Positions 16,887 through 24,169 of a stretch of 64,000 nt of DNA are shown here, piece after piece (within the stretch, counting starts at the first letter, position 1; the number at the start of each line of letters is the position of its first letter). Source of the stretch: Chthonomonas calidirosea (GTDB taxonomy: Bacteria > Armatimonadota > Fimbriimonadia > Fimbriimonadales > Fimbriimonadaceae). The notes beneath the pieces were generated by a model. It searched no databases. It was not told where the DNA came from and saw only the letters and a program-made list of their open reading frames with translations. The position numbers were made by a program, and so were the translations under genes. The stretch is from the NCBI GenBank assembly GCA_945882415.1, contig CAMCWC010000006.1, positions 62,001 through 126,000 of the forward strand, written 5' to 3'.

Positions 16887-18017
16887 ATGAAAGCGATTCA
16901 CTACATTGGAGCTGGAGTTGCCGTCTTCGTAGGTGCCCTGGGAGCGTTGCAGGTCAACCGACAATTTGAGAAGCCTGCGGTCGTTGCCACCGCGCAGAAA
17001 GTGCCGGTTGAATACCAAATCGAACCGGCGCAGTTTTCCCCTGCCGGCGCCGTCGACTTCCGAGCGGCGGCGCAAAAGGTGAACAAATCCGTGGTCAGCA
17101 TTGATCGGTTCAACAACGCCACCGACTTCTTTGGCGAGCCGGTGGGCGAGCAGGAAACCGGCTCAGGCTCCGGCGTTGTCATCGGTGCAAACGGAATCAT
17201 TGTCACGAACAACCACGTCGTCGCTGATGCCACCCGGGTGCAAGTTCGTACCAGCGATGGCCGATCGCTCGACGCCAAGGTGCTTGGAACCGACCCCGTT
17301 TCCGACCTGGCGGTACTGCAAGTAACGGGAGCAAACCTTCCGGCCGTTCCGATGGGGAACAGCAAAGACCTTCAGGTTGGCCAATGGGTCATGGCGGTTG
17401 GTAACCCGCTTGGATTTGATAACACCGTTTCCGTCGGCGTTGTGAGTTCACTCAAACGGAGCCTGCCGATTCAGGGCAGTGCCCTTGTGGATGCAATCCA
17501 GACGGATGCAGCAATCAACCCTGGTAACTCCGGCGGTGCACTGACGGATTCCAGTGGAAACTTGATCGGAATCAACTCCGCCATCGCAAGCAACAACCGA
17601 GGCAGCATCGGAATCGGATTTGCGATTCCCGTCGACCGAGTTCAGAAGGTCGTCAATGACATCGTTAAGTTCGGCTACACCCGATATCCTGGCTTAGGCA
17701 TCCGCTACCGAAAGGAATGGGACGGAGCGCTTGCGTTCGGCCGAGTTCGACGCCAGATCGCCCAGGAGACGAGCGCCACCGATGTGCCGAATTCCGGAAT
17801 CATAATCGCCGGAGCCGAGGGGGAAGCCGCGAAAGCGGGAATTGGTACTTGGGATATTCTGCTGTCGATTGACGGACAAAAGACGGAAAGCTTGTTCGAT
17901 TTGAACCGAGTTTTAGTACCGAAAAAGCCAGGTGATGTAGTGACCATCAAGGTGTGGTCAAAGGGTCAAGAAAAGACCATAAAGATTGCATTACAGGAGC
18001 TTCGACGAGACGTCTGA
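16887..18017 (+). CDS. HtrA/DegP-type S1C serine protease with PDZ domain
   Basis: A protein of 376 residues. An N-terminal hydrophobic segment (about 5-22) acts as membrane anchor or signal. The trypsin-like domain carries the triad H110 (TNNHVV), D140 (SDLAVL) and S215 (NPGNSGG), and one PDZ domain spans about 285-370 ('GIIIAGAEGEAAKAGIGTWDILLSIDG'-like region). These proteases degrade or refold damaged envelope proteins in the periplasm. All catalytic residues are present and there is one PDZ, as in DegS/HhoA-like members. AAAGG lies 4 bases before the ATG. It follows the SBBP terminator and probably has its own promoter. Confidence 0.93.
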   Translation: MKAIHYIGAGVAVFVGALGALQVNRQFEKPAVVATAQKVPVEYQIEPAQFSPAGAVDFRAAAQKVNKSVVSIDRFNNATDFFGEPVGEQETGSGSGVVIGANGIIVTNNHVVADATRVQVRTSDGRSLDAKVLGTDPVSDLAVLQVTGANLPAVPMGNSKDLQVGQWVMAVGNPLGFDNTVSVGVVSSLKRSLPIQGSALVDAIQTDAAINPGNSGGALTDSSGNLIGINSAIASNNRGSIGIGFAIPVDRVQKVVNDIVKFGYTRYPGLGIRYRKEWDGALAFGRVRRQIAQETSATDVPNSGIIIAGAEGEAAKAGIGTWDILLSIDGQKTESLFDLNRVLVPKKPGDVVTIKVWSKGQEKTIKIALQELRRDV

Positions 18018-18072
18018 GTTCGTCACTAAGTAGGAGAGTGAAGGTTCGTTCCTGAACCTTCTCACGAACCAT

Positions 18073-19713
18073 ATGTCGCTCTACTCAGATGGACTGGCGC
18101 AATTTCTCGACGTTCTTCCCGGCCATGTCCGCGCTCGTCTTGAGCGGTCCGGCGACCTCGATGCTCTCATCGAGGTCGTTCTAGACTATGGCCGACCGGC
18201 AGAAGCCCGCTATCGCGACCGCGTGGAACGTTTCCATGATATCGGGGTCAGCGAACTGGATTTGGAATACGTTTCCAAGTCGATTGGTGAGTTCGGAACG
18301 GACAACCGAGCTGGAATAGAACGGACTCTCCACCGAATCTCGGCAATCCGAAACCGGCATCAAAAGATTGTTGGCCTCACTTGCCGAGTTGGTCGTGCGC
18401 TAGAGGGCACGATCGACATGATCGACGACATCGTACGCAGCGGCAAGTCGATTCTGTTGCTGGGCCGACCCGGAGTTGGAAAGACAACGAAGCTTCGCGA
18501 GATTGCGCGGGTTCTTGCCGACGAAGTTGGCAAGCGGGTCGTGATTGTGGACACGTCAAACGAAATTGCAGGTGACGGTGACGTCCCACACCCAGGAATT
18601 GGCTACGCCCGACGAATGCAGGTTCGAGCGGCGGCGGAACAGCATAACGTGATGATTGAGGCGGTGGAGAACCACATGCCAGAAGTCATCGTGATTGACG
18701 AAATTGGCACCGAGCCTGAGTCTTTCGCGAGCCGCACGATTGCCGAGCGAGGCGTACAGTTAGTCGGCACGGCCCACGGACAGACGCTCGAGAACTTGAT
18801 GCTGAATCCGACACTCGCCGATCTCATCGGTGGCATCCAAGCGGTTACTTTGAGCGACGCTGAAGCCCAGCGACGAGGCACGCAGAAGACGGTCCTCGAG
18901 AGAAAGGCTCCTCCAACGTTCGACGTTGTGATTGAGCTTTTGGACTACGACCGCTGCGCCGTGCATCACAACGTGATGAAAACGGTCGACACCATCCTTC
19001 GTGGCGTTGCGCCGCGACCGGAAATTCGGGTCCGAACCGGCGGGGGAATCGAAATTGTTCAGAACGAGCAGCCGATCGAAACCGATGAGGCCAGTTTCAA
19101 CGAGCGGTTCCCTTCGCTCGCAAGAAAACACCAAGCTGAGCCACGCGGTAAGGAGCGGGGCACAGATAGAAACGCACCCGCACTGCCGCAACAGGCGCCA
19201 GTTGCAGGAGACCCCACAAAGGATAAGGAGGTGGACTCTACGACCGGCTCGTACGTCCGTATCTTTCCCTACGGGATCGCCCGCACCCGTCTCGAACGTG
19301 CAATCCGGGAAAGGAAAGCGGCGGCGTTCGTCACTTCGGACATCTCCCAAGCGGACGCGGTAATGGCCATCCGGTCGGCGTATCAATCGAAGCCTAAAAA
19401 ACTGAGAGAGATCGCGGGTCGGCCGATTCACACCGTCGTGGTCAAGTCGAATACGTTCAGCCAGATTTCTTCGGCCCTTGAGGAAGTTTTGCGGTCTTCG
19501 GGCCAGAAGCCAGACAACGATCGGGAAGTGATTTCAGAAGTCGAGACGGCTATTGAAGTCGTGATGCAGAGCAATCGCCCGTTCGAGCTGAGCCCGGCAC
19601 CGGCTCCGGTGCGCAAGATTCAGGCGCAGTTCGCCGAAAGCCGAAAGCTCGCGGTCGAATGCGTCGGCGAAGACCCGAACCGAAGGGTGCGCGTGCTTCC
19701 GATCAGGCTATGA
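18073..19713 (+). CDS. AAA ATPase with R3H domain (SpoIIIAA/Ycf45-like)
   Basis: A protein of 546 residues with Walker A GRPGVGKTT at 131-139, Walker B 'VIVIDEIG' near 216-223, and sensor-like 'GTAHG' near 237. These are the features of the SpoIIIAA-like/Ycf45 ATPase family. A charged linker (about 340-390) leads to a C-terminal part with 'VRIFPYGIARTRLERAI' and a terminal R3H-type nucleic-acid-binding segment ('QAQFAESRKLAVECVGEDP', 'NRRVRVLP'). Such proteins occur in cyanobacteria, chloroplasts and Thermus-type bacteria; the function is unknown but single-stranded nucleic-acid binding is expected. The stop overlaps the following lipoprotein start (ATGA). Confidence 0.85.
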   Translation: MSLYSDGLAQFLDVLPGHVRARLERSGDLDALIEVVLDYGRPAEARYRDRVERFHDIGVSELDLEYVSKSIGEFGTDNRAGIERTLHRISAIRNRHQKIVGLTCRVGRALEGTIDMIDDIVRSGKSILLLGRPGVGKTTKLREIARVLADEVGKRVVIVDTSNEIAGDGDVPHPGIGYARRMQVRAAAEQHNVMIEAVENHMPEVIVIDEIGTEPESFASRTIAERGVQLVGTAHGQTLENLMLNPTLADLIGGIQAVTLSDAEAQRRGTQKTVLERKAPPTFDVVIELLDYDRCAVHHNVMKTVDTILRGVAPRPEIRVRTGGGIEIVQNEQPIETDEASFNERFPSLARKHQAEPRGKERGTDRNAPALPQQAPVAGDPTKDKEVDSTTGSYVRIFPYGIARTRLERAIRERKAAAFVTSDISQADAVMAIRSAYQSKPKKLREIAGRPIHTVVVKSNTFSQISSALEEVLRSSGQKPDNDREVISEVETAIEVVMQSNRPFELSPAPAPVRKIQAQFAESRKLAVECVGEDPNRRVRVLPIRL

Positions 19714-20297
19714 CCTGGAGGGTGTCAGGAGGTCTGCTCGTGATGCTGGGCTTGGCCGGGTGCCAAGTCCGGCCACTAGGGCAGACCCCAAAGCCGCCAA
19801 CGCCGAAGCCGGCGTTCTTAGAAGTTCACGTGGCGGCTGATCCGAAGCCGGGATACACCGTCGCGGTGCCAGCAAGAATGGTTCAGGAAAATGAACGGTT
19901 TGCCTCTTACATTCGGGTGACACAGGGCGAGTTTCGTTCGACTTACGGCGAATATATTGCGATCAAATATCGAGCAAATGTTCCGGACAAGGTCATGAAC
20001 GCGTTCATGGCGTCAAGAGACCCCATGCTCACGAAAGATGATGAGGACCTAAAGCAACGTGCTCGAAAGACGACCGTCATTTCGGAGTATCCAACGGCAG
20101 CCGAGACGGTCTTGCAGCTAACCCTGCGACGGGGAGAGGACCTAGTGGATGTCGAGTACCGAGCGAAGAGCACTTTGTTTGATGCCAATCGGGACTGCAA
20201 CCTGATCGTTTCGACCATCCGAAAAGTGCGAGGCCGGCGACAGAGTCCGTTTGTTGGCCCACTTTCCGACTTTGGTGGACCACCCGGCGAAAAATGA
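19710..20297 (+). CDS. Small lipoprotein of unknown function
   Basis: The reading frame is open upstream, but the ATG at 19710, overlapping the previous stop (ATGA), starts a clean lipoprotein signal, 'VSGGLLVMLGLAGCQV', with lipobox LAGC. This gives 195 residues. After a Pro/Lys-rich linker there is one domain, about 40-185, containing 'FLEVHVAADPKPGYTVAVP' and 'VVISEYPTAAETVLQLTLRR'-like strands and 'VDVEYRAKS'. I recognise no family. The tight coupling to the R3H ATPase and the symporter downstream suggests co-expression but not a shared function. Confidence 0.7.
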   Translation: MTWRVSGGLLVMLGLAGCQVRPLGQTPKPPTPKPAFLEVHVAADPKPGYTVAVPARMVQENERFASYIRVTQGEFRSTYGEYIAIKYRANVPDKVMNAFMASRDPMLTKDDEDLKQRARKTTVISEYPTAAETVLQLTLRRGEDLVDVEYRAKSTLFDANRDCNLIVSTIRKVRGRRQSPFVGPLSDFGGPPGEK

Positions 20298-20319
20298 GAC
20301 ATTCCGGGAAACTGAAACG

Positions 20320-21738
20320 GTGATTACCCTTGCGACGGCGGACCTTGTCGTCCTCGCGGTCTTTGCCGCCACTTTGTTTGGTCTGGGATTCAGCGCGAAG
20401 CTGCGAGAGCTTAGCGTTTTCCAGTTCGTCACCGCGGGCCGACAACTGACGTTGCCGTGGTTTGTCGCGACGCTGGTTACCACTTGGTACGGCGGTGTGC
20501 TTGGAATCGGTGAGTCGGTCTCCTACTACGGCATCGGAACCTGGCTCCTTCTTGGGGTGCCGTACTACATCTTCGCCGGCATTTACGCCGCGCGAATGGC
20601 CGGGCAGGTGAGGGAAGCCGACCAATTTAGCATTCCTGAGCGCGTGGCCCATCGCTGGGGGAAGGGCGCCGGGCTCGTCTCCGGCAGCCTCGTCTTTCTG
20701 CTCGCCGTGCCCGCCGCCCACGTTCTGATGCTCGCAACGCTGGTGCAGGGCCTGACGGGCTGGGGATTGCCCATTGCGATTCCGGTGGCCGTGCTCTGCG
20801 GAACGGCGTTCTTATACAAAGGAGGATTGCTGGCGGACGTCAGGGTCGGCATGCTGGCGTTCGTGCTCATGTACGTTGGCTTCGCGGTGATGGTCGGGTT
20901 CAGCATCGGAACGTACGGACTTGGCTCTCTCGCTGAGATAAAGCAGCCCAATGCGCTGAGCTTCACCGGCGGTCAACAGCCTCTAGCAATCTTGAGCTTC
21001 TTTATTCTCGGGGCGTGGACGATTGTTGACCCCGGGTTTCACCAGCGCGTTGCCAGCGCAGCTTCGCCCGAGGTCGGGCGGCGCGGTGTATGGGTGGCCA
21101 TTGCGTTCTGGATGCTGTTTGACATCCTTACCGTCACGGCGGGAATGTTTGCGCTCCGCCTGCTGCCAGAAATGCCAGCGAACCCGCTGCTGATTTTTCC
21201 CGCCCTTGCGCAAGCGGTTTTGCCGGCTGGGCTCAAAGGAATCTTCCTGTGCGGCCTTCTTGGAACGATTGTTTCGGCCCTCGTTGGGTATTCCCTCGTG
21301 GCCGGATCCTCGATGGGGCGGGAAATTTTGGGCCGGGCGTTTGACCTAGATGACGCGAAGACCCGGGCGGCGATCCGGCTCGGCATCGCGATCTCCAGCC
21401 TGTTGGCTGCGCTGCTATCATTTGCCGTTCAGAGCGTCGTCGCGCTTTGGTACAGCTGGGCGGGGGCGGTTGTAGGTGCTTTGCTCATGCCGACCGTCGT
21501 GGCGTATTCCAGCCGTAAGGTCCGTTGGCGGCCCGGGGCGGTTGTGTTCTCGCAAATTGCGGGGTTTACCGTTGCGGTGTCCTGGATGGTGTTTGGTTTG
21601 CGAACGAATAACCCACTGTTGGAAGTCGAATGGATGGGACAGCGATTTGGCCTAGGCACGCTCATTCCGGGACTTGTAGTATCCGGCATCGTGCTAGGAT
21701 GGGAGAGCTTGATCCAAGCGAAAAGGAAGTCAGCATGA
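20320..21738 (+). CDS. Sodium:solute symporter family transporter
   Basis: A membrane protein of about 472 residues with roughly 13 hydrophobic helices. It carries the SSS-family hallmarks 'FVTAGRQLTLPWFVATLVTT' (start of helix 1-2), 'WYGGVLGIGES', 'YYIFAGIYAARM' and 'IVSALVGYSLVAGSS'. Such carriers import small organic solutes with Na+. The frame is open from 20251 within the previous gene, but GTG at 20320, 22 bases after the lipoprotein stop with GGGAA upstream, gives the normal N-terminus. The substrate cannot be told from sequence. Its stop overlaps the FHA gene (ATGA). Confidence 0.83.
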   Translation: MITLATADLVVLAVFAATLFGLGFSAKLRELSVFQFVTAGRQLTLPWFVATLVTTWYGGVLGIGESVSYYGIGTWLLLGVPYYIFAGIYAARMAGQVREADQFSIPERVAHRWGKGAGLVSGSLVFLLAVPAAHVLMLATLVQGLTGWGLPIAIPVAVLCGTAFLYKGGLLADVRVGMLAFVLMYVGFAVMVGFSIGTYGLGSLAEIKQPNALSFTGGQQPLAILSFFILGAWTIVDPGFHQRVASAASPEVGRRGVWVAIAFWMLFDILTVTAGMFALRLLPEMPANPLLIFPALAQAVLPAGLKGIFLCGLLGTIVSALVGYSLVAGSSMGREILGRAFDLDDAKTRAAIRLGIAISSLLAALLSFAVQSVVALWYSWAGAVVGALLMPTVVAYSSRKVRWRPGAVVFSQIAGFTVAVSWMVFGLRTNNPLLEVEWMGQRFGLGTLIPGLVVSGIVLGWESLIQAKRKSA

Positions 21739-22181
21739 TGGAAGACAATGCGTCAATCGTAGATAGCGTCGAAGAAGCCGTAGTTGAGGCAGAATCCGCC
21801 GAAGAGGCCGTCGATGCCGGGCAAAAGGCTCCGGTCATGGCGATCCCCGGCTTGGCGCGCTTAGTTCTCAAGCGTGCCGGGAGCGAGACCGACACCGTGT
21901 TCCCCGTGATGGCACCTGCCGTAGTCGGGCGATTCGATCCAACCGTCGGGCCAATCGACGTCGACCTTGGCGCTTTGCAGCCAGAAGGAACCTACATCAG
22001 CCGCCGACACGCGCGAATCCTGTTCGAAGACGGAGTTTTCCGAGTTGAGGACCTTGGATCGAGCAACGGAACATTCCTGCTTCGCGACGACTTCGTGAAA
22101 GTCGAAAACGAAGAACTGGTCGATGGTCAGGACATCGCCTTTGGCAACGCGCGATTCGTCTTCCGAATCGGCGAAGCCTAA
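21735..22181 (+). CDS. FHA-domain protein
   Basis: The start at ATG 21735 has AAGGAAGT ahead and overlaps the symporter stop; upstream codons in this frame lie inside the symporter. The 148 residues have an acidic N-terminal tail of about 40 residues (Glu, Ala and Val rich) and one forkhead-associated domain with all core residues: 'VGRFDP', 'ISRRHARI' and 'DLGSSNGTFL'. FHA domains bind phosphothreonine peptides, so this is a reader for a Ser/Thr kinase, none of which is in the window. The stop overlaps the convergent purM stop by 4 bp. Confidence 0.92.
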   Translation: MMEDNASIVDSVEEAVVEAESAEEAVDAGQKAPVMAIPGLARLVLKRAGSETDTVFPVMAPAVVGRFDPTVGPIDVDLGALQPEGTYISRRHARILFEDGVFRVEDLGSSNGTFLLRDDFVKVENEELVDGQDIAFGNARFVFRIGEA

Positions 22182-23212
22182 ACGAGCTGAACTTCTTGCG
22201 GGCCGGACTGGACTTCGCCGATGATGGCGGCAGACTCTCCGGCCTCGTTTAGCCGCTGGACAATTCCGGGTGCCGCGACTCGGTCGACCATCAAGGTCAG
22301 CCCGATTCCCATATTGAACGTTCGGTACATGTCAACCTCGGGAATGTTGCCGGTCTCTTGGATCAGGGTGAAGATCGGAGGCGGCGTCCAAGCGCGCTTC
22401 TCAATCATGACCCGCGTGTTTGCCGGTAGGACTCGCGGAATATTGTCGTACAATCCGCCGCCCGTAATGTGAGCCACAGCGTAAACGTGGTCGTCTTCCA
22501 GCAATGGCAACACGGCGTTAACGTAGGCCCGGTGCGGCCGCAACAACGCCTCGCCGACGGTTGCCCCGAGGCCAGGAACCTCATCCCGAACGCTCAGTCC
22601 ACCGACTTCGAACAACGCGCGTCGCGCAAGGGAGAATCCGTTAGTGTGCAGTCCGCTGCTGGCGATGCCAATGACCGCGTCTCCCGGCTGAACTTTGCCC
22701 CGGGGGAGCTTCCGCTCGAAGTCGACTACTCCGATGATGGATCCGACAACGTCGACTTCTTCATCGTGATAGACCCCCGGCATTTCGGCCGTCTCTCCGC
22801 CAATCAGAGCGATCCCGAGCTCTTTGCACGCTTCCGCCATTCCAGATACGACTTGTTCAAAAACGTCTGAGTGGAGGTGCGAGCAGCCGTAATAGTCGAG
22901 GAAGAAGAGCGGCCGCGCGCCTTGGCAGAGGATGTCGTTTGCCGAGTGGTTGACAATATCGAAGCCGAGTCCGCGAAATTCGCCCACCATCGCGGCGACC
23001 TTGGTCTTCGTACCCACGCCATCGATGCTCGACACGAGCACGGGCTGGGACATCTCGCCAAAGTCAGCGCGGAAGAGTCCGCCGAAGCCGCCAATCCCGC
23101 TGATCACCTGCGGTCCGTACGTTTCGCGAATTTGTCCGCTTACGGTACGTAGAGCACGTTGGGCTTCGTCAATGTCGACTCCAGCGTCGCGGTACGTTAG
23201 GCCTTCAGACAT
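22178..23212 (-). CDS. purM: Phosphoribosylformylglycinamidine cyclo-ligase (AIR synthase)
   Basis: A 344-residue enzyme of normal length. 'YRDAGVDIDEAQRAL' at the N-terminus, 'GFGGLFRADF', 'SSIDGVGTKTKVA' (ATP/substrate loop), 'NDILCQGARPLFFLDYYG', 'GGETAEMPGVYH' and 'HITGGGLYDNIPRVLP' are all PurM signatures. It closes the imidazole ring to make AIR in the purine pathway. No other pur genes are in the window. The -10 box TACCCT stands 7 bases before the ATG and abuts the control region of the divergent tRNA-Lys. Confidence 0.97.
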   Translation of the reverse strand: MSEGLTYRDAGVDIDEAQRALRTVSGQIRETYGPQVISGIGGFGGLFRADFGEMSQPVLVSSIDGVGTKTKVAAMVGEFRGLGFDIVNHSANDILCQGARPLFFLDYYGCSHLHSDVFEQVVSGMAEACKELGIALIGGETAEMPGVYHDEEVDVVGSIIGVVDFERKLPRGKVQPGDAVIGIASSGLHTNGFSLARRALFEVGGLSVRDEVPGLGATVGEALLRPHRAYVNAVLPLLEDDHVYAVAHITGGGLYDNIPRVLPANTRVMIEKRAWTPPPIFTLIQETGNIPEVDMYRTFNMGIGLTLMVDRVAAPGIVQRLNEAGESAAIIGEVQSGPQEVQLV

Positions 23213-23219
23213 GCCGTTG

Positions 23220-23246
23220 AGGGTACCAGACCCCCTCTGGTAAACT
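23220..23246. promoter_or_regulatory. Divergent control region of purM and tRNA-Lys with inverted repeat
   Basis: Minus strand: TACCCT (23220-23225), 7 bases before the purM ATG. Plus strand: TAAACT (23241-23246), 11 bases before the tRNA. Between and overlapping both is TACCAGA-CCCCC-TCTGGTA (23224-23242), a perfect 7-bp inverted repeat that a regulator could use to cover both -10 boxes. Confidence 0.5.
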
Positions 23247-23257
23247 AGAAATCTTGT

Positions 23258-23332
23258 GGGCTTGTAGCTCAGCGGTAGAGCAGCGGCCTTTTAAGCCGTT
23301 GGTCGAGGGTTCGAATCCCTCCGGGCCCACCA
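23258..23332 (+). tRNA. tRNA-Lys (anticodon TTT), CCA encoded
   Basis: Acceptor stem GGGCTTG/CGGGCCC (two G-U pairs), D-arm GCTC...GAGC, anticodon loop CTTTTAA giving TTT, T-arm GAGGG-TTCGAAT-CCCTC and an encoded CCA. It marks the left border of the accessory island. Confidence 0.95.
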
Positions 23333-23494
23333 CAAGACTGTGTCCATGTGTCGGCATGTACAGAGTTTTCTTCCACCTTCTTTCGCGGATCAGAAACTTA
23401 TTTCTAAATGCTCCCGCCTTAGGGCCGAGTGTAAATAAAGTTTCTCAACGCCGTGCGCGAGTACCCATGTTATATGGCGCGGTGCGGACGAAAG

Positions 23495-23860
23495 TCAACC
23501 TACTCTTTCAAGTTTTCGGTTGACGAGAGTCTCCGCCCATGAATCTGTCGGGGCCAGAGCGGCGCGAAAGTCTTCTGGCGAATCGAAGATTTGGAGAAGC
23601 CTCATGGTTGGCTTGCTGGGCTTTCGGACGCCTTGCTCCCAGCTTTGTAGGGTTTTGACGTTGACGGCCAGCAGGTTTGCAAATTGCGCCTAGCTCATTT
23701 GGCGGATGCGAACGGCCGCGACTTCTTCGCTGGTAAAGGAGCGACCGACTGGTACGACAGTGGTGGTGAGAGTTGCCTCGCCTCGGCCGTATTCGATGCC
23801 TTCGAGACGGCCCTGCTTAAGTAGCAGGGCGAGTGGTGCTCTCTTTGCTTGGATGCTCAT
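23495..23860 (-). pseudogene. XRE/HigA-type helix-turn-helix regulator broken by an amber codon
   Basis: Reading from ATG 23860 gives 'MSIQAKRAPLALLLKQGRLE' and so on to 'AAVRIRQMS', then TAG at 23692-23690, then in the same frame 'AQFANLLAVNVKTLQSWEQG' and 'RKPSKPTMRLLQIF' to a natural stop at 23495. Together, the 121 residues form a typical NadS/HigA-like antitoxin, with the HTH at about 50-85. The interrupted spot is where such proteins have S-Q-x-x-F-A, so a CAG glutamine codon has probably become TAG by one change. Everything else is intact, so the inactivation looks recent, unless the codon is suppressed. No intact toxin gene is adjacent. Confidence 0.72.
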
Positions 23861-24134
23861 AGCCTTCCTCGTTTGCCTCGTGCTGGAGTTCTTTGATTAG
23901 TAGATGTACGAGTCCGAGGTGCTAGCGGACTGCGCTCTCGCACCTCGGCCTGCGGCTGGCACTATTTCTGGAAACAAGAAAGTTAAAAAGAACAAAAAAG
24001 CCAAACCAAGTTACGAAACTTCCTTTAGAATATTTATGCGTCACCTTCATTTTGGCTAGCGAGCGACCTGGGGCCGAAAAAATGCTGGTTCATTAAGAAA
24101 TCTTTAAGAATTCTGAAACCATTGCAAAAAGCAC
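23861..24134. other. AT-rich gene-free stretch left of the RHS gene
   Basis: No credible gene. Minus-strand frame ahead of the broken regulator reads 'HLGLVHLLIKELQHEANEEG' without a start and may be the remnant of a partner gene. From about 23965 the sequence becomes A-rich (AAAGTTAAAAAGAACAAAAA), unlike the rest of the window, consistent with island DNA or an upstream promoter element. Confidence 0.4.
23914..23948. repeat. 9-bp inverted repeat (possible terminator or operator)
   Basis: CCGAGGTGC and GCACCTCGG separated by 17 bases, upstream of the broken XRE gene. No T-run follows, so an operator for the regulator or a leftover structure is as likely as a terminator. Confidence 0.45.
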
Positions 24135-24161
24135 TTGGCAGTTAGGCGCGATCCTTATACA
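24135..24161 (+). promoter_or_regulatory. Probable promoter of the RHS gene
   Basis: TTGGCA (24135-24140), a 15-base spacer and TATACA (24156-24161), then 8 bases to the ATG. The spacer is short for a normal promoter, so the -10 box is better supported than the -35. The message would be leaderless. Confidence 0.5.
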
Positions 24162-24169
24162 CTCTGTTT

